Origin: Pseudomonas viridiflava
GTDB lineage: Bacteria; Pseudomonadota; Gammaproteobacteria; Pseudomonadales; Pseudomonadaceae
Direction: 5' to 3'
Assembly (NCBI RefSeq): GCF_900580675.1
Contig: NZ_UTBG01000001.1
Span: 186,001 to 250,000, forward strand
DNA length: 64,000 nt
In this document: positions 46,906-55,176 of the stretch, piece by piece
Numbering within the stretch: the stretch's first letter is position 1
Layout of the letters: every line of letters begins with the position of its first letter
Program-made: the position numbers and the translations under genes
Notes under the pieces: generated by a model
What the model was told of the DNA's origin: nothing
Database searches by the model: none
What the model saw: only the letters and a program-made list of their open reading frames with translations

Positions 46906-47751
46906 TTACACCGACGGTCTTGGGTGAATAACCGCTCGCAGGCGCTCCTCTTGCAGAAACTTCATGATGATCGGCGCTACTGCTTCGGCGCGGGTGATCA
47001 GGAATAGGTGGCCGTCATCAATGATGTGCAGCTGTGCGTTGGGAATGCGCCAGGCCAGCATGCGCATGTTGATCAGCGGGATCAGCGGGTCGTCGTCCCC
47101 CGCCAGCACCAGGGTCGGCTGGCGGATCTTGTGCAGCCAATGGATGCTGGTCCAGCCGAGCCCTGCAAACAGCTGCCAGTAGTAACCCAGCTTGCCGGCC
47201 GAGCGCACTTTGCTGGCGTGCTCGGCGGCCAGTTTCGAATCGCGACGGAACGAGCCGCCATAGATCATCGGCGCGATGCGCACCACGTGGGACGGCTGGA
47301 TGTAGCGCCGCGGGCTTGCCATCAGCCACAGCACCTTGGGCTTGCCCGGCACCATGAAGGCCCCGGCAGCGGTGGCGGCCAGGATCAGCTTCTTGCAGCG
47401 CTCCGGGTAGTCATAGGCAAACTGTTGCGCCAGCGCACCGCCCCAGGACACGCCCACCGCGTTCACCTGGCCGTAGTCCAGATAATCGAGCATGCGCGCG
47501 GTGAGCTTGGCCAGGCCAGGGAAGCGATAGGGTCGATTGGGCGTGGAGGAACCGCCCACGCCCGGCACATCGAAAGCGATGACTTCCAGGTCCGGGTCCA
47601 GTGCCTGGACGAACGGAAACACCAGCTCAAGGTTGGCACCGATGCCGTTGAAGATCAGCAGTGGCGTCAAGTGAGGCTTGCCCGGGCGCACCGCCGTGCG
47701 GATGGCCTGGCCATTCAGGTCGATGGTGCGGAAGATGAACGGTTGCGGCAT
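46906..47751 (-). CDS. phaZ: Intracellular PHA depolymerase PhaZ
   Basis: A 281-residue alpha/beta hydrolase releasing 3-hydroxyacids from native medium-chain PHA granules. The nucleophile is Ser102 in GVSWGGAL, the number known from P. putida PhaZ, which supports ATG 47751 rather than TTG 47757. Asp is in LAGDDDPLIP (near 221) and His in IDDGHLFL (near 248). The gene sits between the two synthase genes, so synthesis and mobilisation are co-expressed and turn over together. Confidence 0.96.
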   Translation of the reverse strand: MPQPFIFRTIDLNGQAIRTAVRPGKPHLTPLLIFNGIGANLELVFPFVQALDPDLEVIAFDVPGVGGSSTPNRPYRFPGLAKLTARMLDYLDYGQVNAVGVSWGGALAQQFAYDYPERCKKLILAATAAGAFMVPGKPKVLWLMASPRRYIQPSHVVRIAPMIYGGSFRRDSKLAAEHASKVRSAGKLGYYWQLFAGLGWTSIHWLHKIRQPTLVLAGDDDPLIPLINMRMLAWRIPNAQLHIIDDGHLFLITRAEAVAPIIMKFLQEERLRAVIHPRPSV

Positions 47752-47792
47752 GCTCAAGCCCTGTGGAGTGGTGCAGCCGGGGTGAGGTCATT

Positions 47793-47879
47793 GTGGGAGC
47801 GGGCTTGCTCGCGAATGCGGTGTGTCAGTCAATACATCTGACCCTGACACACCGTATTCGCGAGCAAGCCCGCTCCCAC
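47793..47879. repeat. REP doublet between phaC1 and phaZ
   Basis: Arms GTGGGAGCGGGCTTGCTCGC and GCGAGCAAGCCCGCTCCCAC, extended by GAATGCGGTGTGTCAG/CTGACACACCGTATTC around a short spacer, so almost the whole element can pair. It lies inside the phaC1-Z-C2-D unit and may reduce read-through into phaZ. Confidence 0.9.
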
Positions 47880-47913
47880 ACTTAGATCCCATTTCAATCA
47901 GAAAAAAGTGTGG

Positions 47914-49593
47914 CTAGCGTTCATGCACATAAGTACCCGGTGCCGCCTCAGCTGCGGCATAGGTTTTGTTACCCAAAGTTGTCGAAGCTTTCTTCAATTT
48001 GCCTGCGCGCTCCGCTTGCCATGCCTGCCAGTGCAGCCACCAGGAATCGGTGTGCTTGGTGGCGTTTTCCTGCCAGTCCAGCGCCTTGCCTGCCAGGCTG
48101 TCGCTGGTCTGGTAGCGTGCCTTGGGGTTGCCCGGCGGGTTGAGGATGCTCTGGATATGCCCGCTGCTGGAGAGCACAAACTCCACCTTGCCACCAAACA
48201 GCTGCGCCGACTTGTAGCAGGATTGCCACGGCGTAATGTGGTCGTTGGTGCCCGCGAGGGAGTAGATATCGGCGGTCACCTGTTTCAGGTCGATCGGCGT
48301 GCCGCACACTTCCAGGGCGTTCGCGCGTACCAGCGGGTTGTTTTTGAACAGCTCGATCAGGTCCCCGTGGAACGCGGCGGGCAAGCGCGTGGTGTCGTTG
48401 TTCCAGAACAGGATGTCGAACACCGGCGGCTCGTTGCCGAGCAGGTAGTTGTTCACCCAGTAGTTCCAGATCAGGTCATTGGGGCGCATCCAGGCGAACA
48501 CCTTGGCCATGTCGCGGCCTTCCAGCACGCCGGCCTGGTAGGAATGGCGCTTGGCCGCCTCCAGGGTTTGCTCGTCGACGAACAGCGCCACCTGGGTGTC
48601 CAGGGTGGTGTCCAGCACGCTGACCAGCAGGGTCAGGGCGTTGACCTTTTTCTCCCCCAGCGCCGCGTAGTGGCCCAGCAGCGCGGTGCAGGTGATGCCG
48701 CCGGAGCAGGCGCCGAGCATATTGATGTCTTTGCTGCCGGTAATCGCCGAGACCACGTCGACCGCTTCCTTGAGCGCCTCGATATAGGTCGACAGGCCCC
48801 ATTCGCGCTGGGCCTTGGTCGGGTTGCGCCAACTGACGATAAACGTCTGCTGGCCATTGCGCAGGCAAAAGCGCGCCAGGCTCTTTTCCGGGCTCAGGTC
48901 GAATACATAGAATTTGTTGATCTGCGGCGGCACCACCAGCAGCGGGCGTTCGTGCACCTGCTCGGTGATCGGCTTGTACTGGATCAGCTCCAGCACGTCA
49001 TTGCGAAACACCACGGCACCGTCGGTGGTGCCCAGGGTCTTGCCCACTTCAAAGGCACCCATGTTGACCTGGCTCGGCATGCCGCCGTTATGCACCATGT
49101 CCTTGGCCAGGTGCGACAAGCCATCGAGCAGGCTTTTGCCGCCGGTCTCAAAGAAGCGTTTTACGGCGGCCGGGTTGGCTGCGCTGTTGGTAGGCGCCAT
49201 GGCTTCGGTCATCAGGTTGATCACGAAGTGGCCGCGGCTGATGTCCTGATCCGACAGGTTGCTGTCGCCGATCCAGTCGTGCAGTTCCTTGCGCCACGCC
49301 AGGTAGGTTTGCAGGTAGCGCTTATAGAGCGGGTTCTGGCTCCAGGCCGGGTCGTGGAAGCGGCGGTCGTCGCTTTCGGGTACCAACGCGGATTTGCCGA
49401 ACATCACGTTCTTCAATTCCACGCCAAAATGGGCAACGTGTTTGACGCTGTGCAACGGTTGCTTGATGGCTTGGGTCAGCACCATCTTCGCCGAGGCCAG
49501 TAAATCCTTTTTTCGTAACGCGATGATCGGGTTGAGCCCCAGGGTGTTTTCCGAGGCCTGGCGTTTCAAGTCATCGTTATTCTTGTTACTCAT
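47914..49593 (-). CDS. phaC1: Medium-chain-length PHA synthase 1 (class II)
   Basis: A 559-residue class II synthase, the first gene of the minus-strand pha cluster. The Cys nucleophile is in GACSGG (about residue 296), with GTNDHITPWQ and SSGHIQSILNPPGNPKA carrying Asp and His. The C-terminus GTYVHER is the class II form. It resembles PhaC2 over its whole length. A sigma-54-like element lies 117 bases upstream. It is the main synthase in mcl-PHA producers using fatty-acid or de novo precursors. Confidence 0.97.
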   Translation of the reverse strand: MSNKNNDDLKRQASENTLGLNPIIALRKKDLLASAKMVLTQAIKQPLHSVKHVAHFGVELKNVMFGKSALVPESDDRRFHDPAWSQNPLYKRYLQTYLAWRKELHDWIGDSNLSDQDISRGHFVINLMTEAMAPTNSAANPAAVKRFFETGGKSLLDGLSHLAKDMVHNGGMPSQVNMGAFEVGKTLGTTDGAVVFRNDVLELIQYKPITEQVHERPLLVVPPQINKFYVFDLSPEKSLARFCLRNGQQTFIVSWRNPTKAQREWGLSTYIEALKEAVDVVSAITGSKDINMLGACSGGITCTALLGHYAALGEKKVNALTLLVSVLDTTLDTQVALFVDEQTLEAAKRHSYQAGVLEGRDMAKVFAWMRPNDLIWNYWVNNYLLGNEPPVFDILFWNNDTTRLPAAFHGDLIELFKNNPLVRANALEVCGTPIDLKQVTADIYSLAGTNDHITPWQSCYKSAQLFGGKVEFVLSSSGHIQSILNPPGNPKARYQTSDSLAGKALDWQENATKHTDSWWLHWQAWQAERAGKLKKASTTLGNKTYAAAEAAPGTYVHER

Positions 49594-49709
49594 CTACGAC
49601 GCTCCATTGTCCGAAAGACGAGTACCGGGGACCGCTGCGCACGAGGTTTCGATACACAACACAAGCCTGGTACTGCGACTCGAGTGACCGTTGATACCGC
49701 ATCGTCAAA

Positions 49710-49726
49710 TGCAGGGAACTTGCCAG
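49710..49726 (-). promoter_or_regulatory. Sigma-54-like promoter element upstream of phaC1
   Basis: On the minus strand the element reads CTGGCAAGTTCCCTGCA. The -24 GG and -12 GC are ten bases apart with TGGCA and TGCA flanks, two mismatches from consensus. RpoN involvement at phaC1 has been proposed in P. aeruginosa. It would give a leader of about 105 bases. The rest of the 249-base gap to the DUF971 gene shows no gene. Confidence 0.55.
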
Positions 49727-49842
49727 TTCCATTGGTTACCCGAGTTTAATTTTTTTCGCAAGCGGGCCAGTCATTGGCCACGCGACAAGGCATTCAAGCA
49801 GATGAAATTAGAAAATGCCCTCTAAAGAGCAAGAAGCCTGGG

Positions 49843-50220
49843 CTAGAGCATTAGCCGTACGACTGACTGGCTCGGGTCGCGGGTTTTGCCGGCGGCTTTG
49901 AGCTCGGCAAGATAATCGGCCCAGAGCGCGTCCTGACGCACGGCCAATTGGTAGAGGTAGTCCCACGTGAACAAACCGCTGTCATGCCCGTCGTCGAAGG
50001 TCAATTTCAGTGCGTACTGACCGGCCGGTTCTACTTTGGTCAGGCGTACATTGAGCTTGCCGAATTGCAGGACAGGTTTGCCGTGGCCCTGGACCTCGGC
50101 AGAGGGCGAATGGGTGCGCAGCAGCTCTGCGGGGAGCTGGTAGACCTCATCGGGCCCGTAGGTGAGGCCAAGGGTGTTGGAGGTTTTGTGCAGGTTGATG
50201 GCAGTAGGGAATTTGGTCAT
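49843..50220 (-). CDS. DUF971 protein (gamma-butyrobetaine hydroxylase-like N-terminal domain)
   Basis: A 125-residue single-domain protein. The motif LGLTYGPDEVYQLPAELLRTHSPSAEV (about residues 17-43) and FDDGHDSGLFTWDYLYQLA (about 74-92) are characteristic of the DUF971 fold that also forms the N-terminus of gamma-butyrobetaine dioxygenases. Stand-alone forms have been linked to iron-sulfur cluster carriers. It lies downstream of hslU on the same strand but is cut off by an inverted repeat. Confidence 0.85.
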   Translation of the reverse strand: MTKFPTAINLHKTSNTLGLTYGPDEVYQLPAELLRTHSPSAEVQGHGKPVLQFGKLNVRLTKVEPAGQYALKLTFDDGHDSGLFTWDYLYQLAVRQDALWADYLAELKAAGKTRDPSQSVVRLML

Positions 50221-50249
50221 GGCGTAAGTCGTCCAGTATGGCTGCTAAA

Positions 50250-50343
50250 TGTGGCGAGGGAGCTTGCTCCCGCTGGGCTGCGCAGCGGCCCCAAAATCTT
50301 GGGAGCGCTTCGCACTCCAGCGGGAGCAAGCTCCCTCGCCACA
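50250..50343. repeat. Perfect 27-base inverted repeat between DUF971 gene and hslU
   Basis: TGTGGCGAGGGAGCTTGCTC...GCTGG (50250-50276) is exactly repeated in inverse at 50317-50343, and each arm holds its own GGGAGCTTGCTCCC palindrome. The 40-base centre contains degenerate copies of the GCTGCGCAGCGGCCCC block seen at 36322 and 11291. Confidence 0.88.
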
Positions 50344-50369
50344 AGAGCCCGCTGTCACAGGCAGATGAC

Positions 50370-51707
50370 TTACAGGATATAACGAGACAGGTCTTCGTTC
50401 TGCGCCAATTCGCCCAGGTGGCTGTTGACGTACTCAGCGTCGATCTTGATCGCTTCGCCATTCTGCAAGCCAGCCATGTCGCCGGCGCTGAAGGAAACCT
50501 CCTCCAGCAGGCGCTCAAGCAGGGTGTGCAGGCGACGGGCACCGATGTTCTCGGTCTTCTCGTTGACCTGCCAGGCAATCTCCGCCAGGCGCTTGATGCC
50601 GTCCGGCAGGAACTCGATGGCCAGGCCTTCGGTTTTCAGCAGCTCGCGGTACTGCTCGGTAAGCGACGCGTGCGGCTCACTGAGGATGCGCTCGAAGTCC
50701 CCCGGGGTCAGGGCTTTCAGCTCAACCCGAATCGGCAGGCGGCCTTGCAGCTCAGGCACCAGGTCGCTCGGCTTGCTCAGGTGGAACGCACCGGAAGCGA
50801 TAAACAGGATGTGGTCGGTCTTGACCATGCCCAGCTTGGTATTGACGGTGCAGCCTTCGATCAGCGGCAGCAGGTCACGCTGCACGCCTTCGCGGGATAC
50901 GTCGACGCCGCCGGAGTTGCCGCGCTTGGCCACCTTGTCGATCTCGTCGATAAACACGATGCCATGCTGCTCGACGGCTTCCAGGGCCTTGGCCTTGAGT
51001 TCTTCCTCATTCACCAGACGCCCGGCTTCTTCGTCGCGCACCAGTTTCAGCGCTTCCTTCACCTTGAGCTTGCGGCTTTTCTTCTTGCCCTTGCCCATGT
51101 TGGCGAACAGGTTCTGCAGCTGGCTGGTCATTTCTTCCATGCCGGGCGGCGCGGAGATATCCACGCCGGAGACTTCGGCTACTTCGATCTCGATTTCCTT
51201 GTCATCCAGCTGGCCTTCACGCAGGCGCTTGCGGAACAGCTGGCGGGTGTTGGAATCCGAGGCCGGTGCGGCGTCTTCATTGAAACCCATGCGTGCCGGC
51301 GGCAGCAGGGCATCAAGGATACGTTCTTCGGCGGCGTCTTCGGCGCGGTGGCTGACCTTGGTCATTTCCTGCTCGCGCAGCAGTTTCAGGGCGGCGTCGG
51401 CCAGGTCACGGATGATCGACTCGACGTCGCGGCCCACATAGCCGACTTCGGTGAACTTGGTGGCTTCGACCTTGATGAACGGGGCGTTGGCCAGTTTGGC
51501 CAGGCGCCGGGCGATTTCGGTTTTACCGACGCCGGTCGGGCCGATCATCAGGATGTTTTTCGGGGTTACTTCAACGCGCAGTTCTTCGGGCAGTTGCATC
51601 CGGCGCCAGCGGTTACGCAGCGCAATGGCAACGGCGCGCTTGGCATCGTCCTGGCCGATGATATGGCGATTGAGTTCATGGACGATTTCGCGGGGAGTCA
51701 TGGACAT
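50370..51707 (-). CDS. hslU: HslUV protease ATPase subunit HslU
   Basis: A 445-residue AAA+ unfoldase feeding substrates into the HslV peptidase. Walker [10 protein letters not shown] is at about residues 56-64, Walker [12 protein letters not shown] at about 246, and the pore motif near GYVGRDVES (about 89). The I-domain insertion (about 110-230) is rich in Lys/Glu. The C-terminal LSRYIL matches the activating tail that inserts into HslV. ATG 51707 gives the usual length. hslV lies 37 bases upstream in the same transcript. Confidence 0.97.
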   Translation of the reverse strand: MSMTPREIVHELNRHIIGQDDAKRAVAIALRNRWRRMQLPEELRVEVTPKNILMIGPTGVGKTEIARRLAKLANAPFIKVEATKFTEVGYVGRDVESIIRDLADAALKLLREQEMTKVSHRAEDAAEERILDALLPPARMGFNEDAAPASDSNTRQLFRKRLREGQLDDKEIEIEVAEVSGVDISAPPGMEEMTSQLQNLFANMGKGKKKSRKLKVKEALKLVRDEEAGRLVNEEELKAKALEAVEQHGIVFIDEIDKVAKRGNSGGVDVSREGVQRDLLPLIEGCTVNTKLGMVKTDHILFIASGAFHLSKPSDLVPELQGRLPIRVELKALTPGDFERILSEPHASLTEQYRELLKTEGLAIEFLPDGIKRLAEIAWQVNEKTENIGARRLHTLLERLLEEVSFSAGDMAGLQNGEAIKIDAEYVNSHLGELAQNEDLSRYIL

Positions 51708-51744
51708 AGTGTTTGGCGGCCTCAAGCGGGAATAAGCCTACGGC

Positions 51745-52275
51745 TTACTCAGCGAGGTCCTGCTCCTCAATGGTGAAGTTGTGGTTGGTGAACACGCAGA
51801 TATCGCCGGCAATGCCCAGGGCAGTCTCGACGATTTCACGGGCCGACAGGTCGGTTTTCTTCAACAGTGCGCTGGCTGCCGCCTGGGCGTAGCCACCGCC
51901 GGAACCCATGGCGATCAGGCCATGCTCAGGCTCAACCACGTCGCCGTTACCGGTGATGATCAAGGAGGCGTCTTTGTTGGCAACGGCCAGCATGGCTTCC
52001 AGGCGGCTGAGGGTACGGTCGGTGCGCCATTCTTTGGCGAGTTCGACTGCAGCGCGTACGAGGTGGCCCTGGTGTTTTTCCAGCTGGCCCTCGAAACGCT
52101 CGAAGAGGGTGAAGGCGTCGGCGGTAGCGCCGGCAAAGCCCGCGAGAACCTGGCCGTGGTACAGGCGGCGCACTTTTTTGGCGTTGCCTTTCATCACGGT
52201 GTTGCCAAGGGAAACCTGGCCGTCGCCGCCCATGACGACTTTGCCGTGGCGACGTACTGAAACGATGGTGGTCAA
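51745..52275 (-). CDS. hslV: HslUV protease peptidase subunit HslV
   Basis: A 176-residue threonine peptidase forming a dodecamer capped by HslU. The catalytic Thr must become the N-terminus after Met removal: TTG 52275 gives [12 protein letters not shown], exactly the required maturation site, while the in-frame extension to 52290 would add METLP ahead of it. GGAGA lies about nine bases before the [14 protein letters not shown] and [12 protein letters not shown] are family blocks. Confidence 0.96.
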   Translation of the reverse strand: MTTIVSVRRHGKVVMGGDGQVSLGNTVMKGNAKKVRRLYHGQVLAGFAGATADAFTLFERFEGQLEKHQGHLVRAAVELAKEWRTDRTLSRLEAMLAVANKDASLIITGNGDVVEPEHGLIAMGSGGGYAQAAASALLKKTDLSAREIVETALGIAGDICVFTNHNFTIEEQDLAE

Positions 52276-52420
52276 GGGGAGAGTCTCCACGCAGCGGGGC
52301 GAAAATGCCCTGATGGAAACTGATATGGGGGTCGTGGGGGGGATTTCAACCGTAGGACTTGAGTGCGGACGAGTGGCGTTTATGTGTCGGTCTCGGTCCT
52401 GACGGCGATGAAAATCAAAT

Positions 52421-52508
52421 GTGGGAGCGGGCTTGCTCGCGAATGCGGTGTGTCAGTCACTGGAAATATTGACTGATCTGGCGCCTTCGCGAGCAAGCCC
52501 GCTCCCAC
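52421..52508. repeat. REP doublet between the SPOR gene and hslV
   Basis: Arms GTGGGAGCGGGCTTGCTCGC at 52421 and GCGAGCAAGCCCGCTCCCAC ending 52508. The adjoining GAATGCGGTG and GCGCCTTC no longer pair fully. The spacer holds TCAGTCA...TGACTGA, a second small palindrome. Confidence 0.9.
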
Positions 52509-52532
52509 ATGGGTACTGCTGTGTGTTCGGAA

Positions 52533-53234
52533 TCAGCGGCTCTGGCGTTGTTGTAACAACAGGTTGCTAAACCCTGCGCCCGCCAGTTGTTTCTGCGCCA
52601 CGGTCAGCTGTTCGCGGTTGCTGAACGGCCCCACCAGCACGCGATACCAAGTGGCGTCCTTCACCGTGCCGGATTCCACCGTCACCGTCTGGCCCAGCAG
52701 AATGATCTGCGCACGCACGCGGTCCGCATCCGCCTGTTTCGGGAACGAGCCCGCTTGCAGGAAGAATTTGGTCACCGGTGCTGCCTTGGTCTCGGCAACC
52801 GGCGGCGCTGGCGGCGGGGTGATCCCGGCCAGCGCTGCCTGGGCGCGCGCGGTGTCGATTTTCGCCGCTTCAGCTGGCGTCACCGGCGTGGTCGGCACTT
52901 GCGGCGTCGGCAGGGTTTTCTCCGGCACAGCGTCGGGCGGCACGATCACTTCGGATTCCGGCAGCAGCGTGTAGAAGTCATATTTCGGCTTCACGGGTGC
53001 GGTCGGGCTCGGCGCGGTCTTGTTGGCCTCGGCCATTTTCGTGGCCTTCAGCTGCTCCTGCTTGACGCGTTTGACGTCATCGCCCTTGCCCGGCTCCAGC
53101 TTCATCAGGATCACCACAAACGCGCCGACCGCCAGGCCGATGGCCATCCACAACCAGCCTGGAATAGGCTTCTTCGCGGGTGCCTGGTAGCGGCTGGCGC
53201 CGCGCTTGGGTGCAGGTTTTTTCTTGGCAGCCAA
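52533..53234 (-). CDS. SPOR-domain membrane protein (FtsN-like)
   Basis: A 233-residue protein with a basic cytosolic N-terminus (AAKKKPAPKRGASRYQ), a single transmembrane helix at residues 26-44 (WLWMAIGLAVGAFVVIL), a Pro/Thr/Ala-rich periplasmic linker, and a C-terminal SPOR domain (about 152-230, FFLQAGSFPKQADADRVRA). SPOR domains bind glycan strands stripped of peptides at division sites. The same arrangement defines FtsN, but this size and the argS neighbour are typical of the gene annotated as a sporulation-related protein in Pseudomonas. It starts two bases after argS ends. Confidence 0.9.
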   Translation of the reverse strand: MAAKKKPAPKRGASRYQAPAKKPIPGWLWMAIGLAVGAFVVILMKLEPGKGDDVKRVKQEQLKATKMAEANKTAPSPTAPVKPKYDFYTLLPESEVIVPPDAVPEKTLPTPQVPTTPVTPAEAAKIDTARAQAALAGITPPPAPPVAETKAAPVTKFFLQAGSFPKQADADRVRAQIILLGQTVTVESGTVKDATWYRVLVGPFSNREQLTVAQKQLAGAGFSNLLLQQRQSR

Positions 53235-53235
53235 C

Positions 53236-54972
53236 TTACATACGCTCCAGGGTTTCCAGGCCTAACAGTTCCAGGCCTTGCTTGAGGGTCCGTCCAGCCA
53301 GTGCGGCGAGGCGCAGGCGACTTTGCTTCTGGGCTTCGTCGTCGGCGGTGAGGATCGGGCAGTTCTCGTAGAAGCTGGAGAACAGGCCGGCGACTTCGTA
53401 CAGGTAGGTGCAGAGGATATGCGGCGTGCCTTTCTCGCCGACGCTGTTCAGCACTTCGCCAAATTGCGCCAGTTTGGCCGCCAGTTCCTGCTCATGCGGG
53501 GCATCCAGCACGATCTGGCCTTCGACCTGGCTGAAATCCTTGCCCAGCTTGCGGAACACACCGGCCACGCGGGTGTAGGCGTACAGCAGGTACGGCGCGG
53601 TATTGCCTTCGAAATTGAGCATCAGTTCGAAGTTGAAGCTGTAGTCGCTGGTGCGGTGCTTGGACAGGTCGGCGTATTTCACCGCGCCAATCCCCACCAC
53701 GCGGGCGATGTTGCGCAGGTCGGCTTCGGCCAGCTCCGGGTTCTTTTCCTTCACCAGGTTGTAGGCGCGTTCCTGGGCTTCGTTCAGCAGGTCGATCAGC
53801 TTCACGGTGCCGCCGTCACGGGTCTTGAACGGGCGGCCATCGGCGCCGTTCATGGTGCCGAAGCCCATGTGTTCCATGTGCATCGGGTGGGTGACGAAAC
53901 CGGCGCGGCGCGCCACTTCAAACACCTGCTGGAAGTGCAGGGCCTGGCGCTGGTCGACGAAATACAGGGCGCGGTCGGCTTTCAGCACGCCGCTGCGGTA
54001 GCGCACGGCCGCCAGGTCGGTGGTGGCGTAGAGATAGCCGCCATCGGCCTTGACGATGATCACCGGCAGCGGCTCGCCGTCGGCGGTCTTGAATTCTTCG
54101 AGGAACACGCACTGCGCGCCGTTGCTCTCAACCAGCAGGCCCTTGGCCTTGAGGTCGTTGACCACGTTGACCAGGTCGTCGTTGTAGGCGCTTTCGCCCA
54201 TCACGTCGGCCATGGTCAATTTGACGTTGAGCAGTTCGTAGATTTCCTGGCAGTGCGACAGCGAGATCTCACGGAAGCGGCCCCACAGCGCCAGGCATTC
54301 CTCGTCACCGGCTTGCAGCTTGACCACCAGGCCACGGGCGCGGTCGGCGAATTCTTCGGATTCGTCGAAGCGTTTCTTGGCGGCGCGGTAGAAGTTTTCC
54401 AGGTCGGCCAGCTCGTTGCTGGTGATCGGGTTTTCCTGCAGGTACGCCATCAGCATGCCGAACTGGGTGCCCCAGTCGCCCACGTGGTTCTGGCGGATCA
54501 CGGTGTCGCCGAGAAACTCCAGTACCCGCGCCACGCCGTCGCCGATGATGGTCGAGCGCAAGTGGCCGACGTGCATCTCTTTGGCCAGGTTGGGGGCCGA
54601 CAGGTCAACGACCACGCGCTGCAGCGGGCCGGCTTTGCGTGCACCGATCCCGGCGTCGGCCAGGGCCGCGTCCAGGCGCGAAGCCAGGGCCTGGGTGTTC
54701 TGGAAGAAGTTGATAAAACCCGGGCCGGCGATTTCGGCCTTGGTGATGCTCTCGTCGGCAGGCAGGGCGGCGATGATTTTTTCCGCCAGGTCGCGCGGCT
54801 TCATGCCCGCAGGCTTGGACAGCATCATCGCGATGTTGCTGGCGAAGTCGCCGTGGGTCTTGTCGCGGGTGTTTTCCACCTGGATCGCCGGCGTCAGGCC
54901 TTCAGGCAACACACCTTCGTTGACGAGTTGGGTGAGGGCTTGTTGGATCAGCTGGCGAATGGTGTCTTTCAT
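53236..54972 (-). CDS. argS: Arginyl-tRNA synthetase
   Basis: A 578-residue class Ia synthetase. The HIGH motif appears as HVGHLRST (about residue 130). The KMSK loop is replaced by KTRDGG (about 380), as in many ArgRS that lack canonical KMSK. An N-terminal Arg-tRNA-specific domain and a C-terminal DALR anticodon-binding domain ending GLETLERM are present. ATG 54972 is chosen over 54993. It is followed immediately by the SPOR gene. Confidence 0.97.
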   Translation of the reverse strand: MKDTIRQLIQQALTQLVNEGVLPEGLTPAIQVENTRDKTHGDFASNIAMMLSKPAGMKPRDLAEKIIAALPADESITKAEIAGPGFINFFQNTQALASRLDAALADAGIGARKAGPLQRVVVDLSAPNLAKEMHVGHLRSTIIGDGVARVLEFLGDTVIRQNHVGDWGTQFGMLMAYLQENPITSNELADLENFYRAAKKRFDESEEFADRARGLVVKLQAGDEECLALWGRFREISLSHCQEIYELLNVKLTMADVMGESAYNDDLVNVVNDLKAKGLLVESNGAQCVFLEEFKTADGEPLPVIIVKADGGYLYATTDLAAVRYRSGVLKADRALYFVDQRQALHFQQVFEVARRAGFVTHPMHMEHMGFGTMNGADGRPFKTRDGGTVKLIDLLNEAQERAYNLVKEKNPELAEADLRNIARVVGIGAVKYADLSKHRTSDYSFNFELMLNFEGNTAPYLLYAYTRVAGVFRKLGKDFSQVEGQIVLDAPHEQELAAKLAQFGEVLNSVGEKGTPHILCTYLYEVAGLFSSFYENCPILTADDEAQKQSRLRLAALAGRTLKQGLELLGLETLERM

Positions 54973-55090
54973 GGTGTTCTCTTTCGACCGCAAGCGGCGG
55001 CGCGCGATGCGCAGGTGGAAAAACTGGGCATTATCCGTGGCGAGGGCGGGCTTGCCAACCGTTCAGACGGGTTGGTAGACCTGCGGGCCT

Positions 55091-55166
55091 CATCGCGGGC
55101 AAGCCCGCTCCCACATTTAAGGGGGTTCATATTGCAAAATGTGGGAGCTTGCTTGCCTGCAATGGC
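55091..55166. repeat. REP doublet between argS and priA
   Basis: CATCGCGGGCAAGCCCGCTC...CCAC and GTGGGAGCTTGCTTGCCTGC...ATGGC form unlike arms (one GCGGGC type, one GCTTGC type) around a 26-base spacer. The minus-strand argS promoter must lie between it and 54972, or transcription comes from priA. Confidence 0.82.
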
Positions 55167-55176
55167 GATGTTGCAA

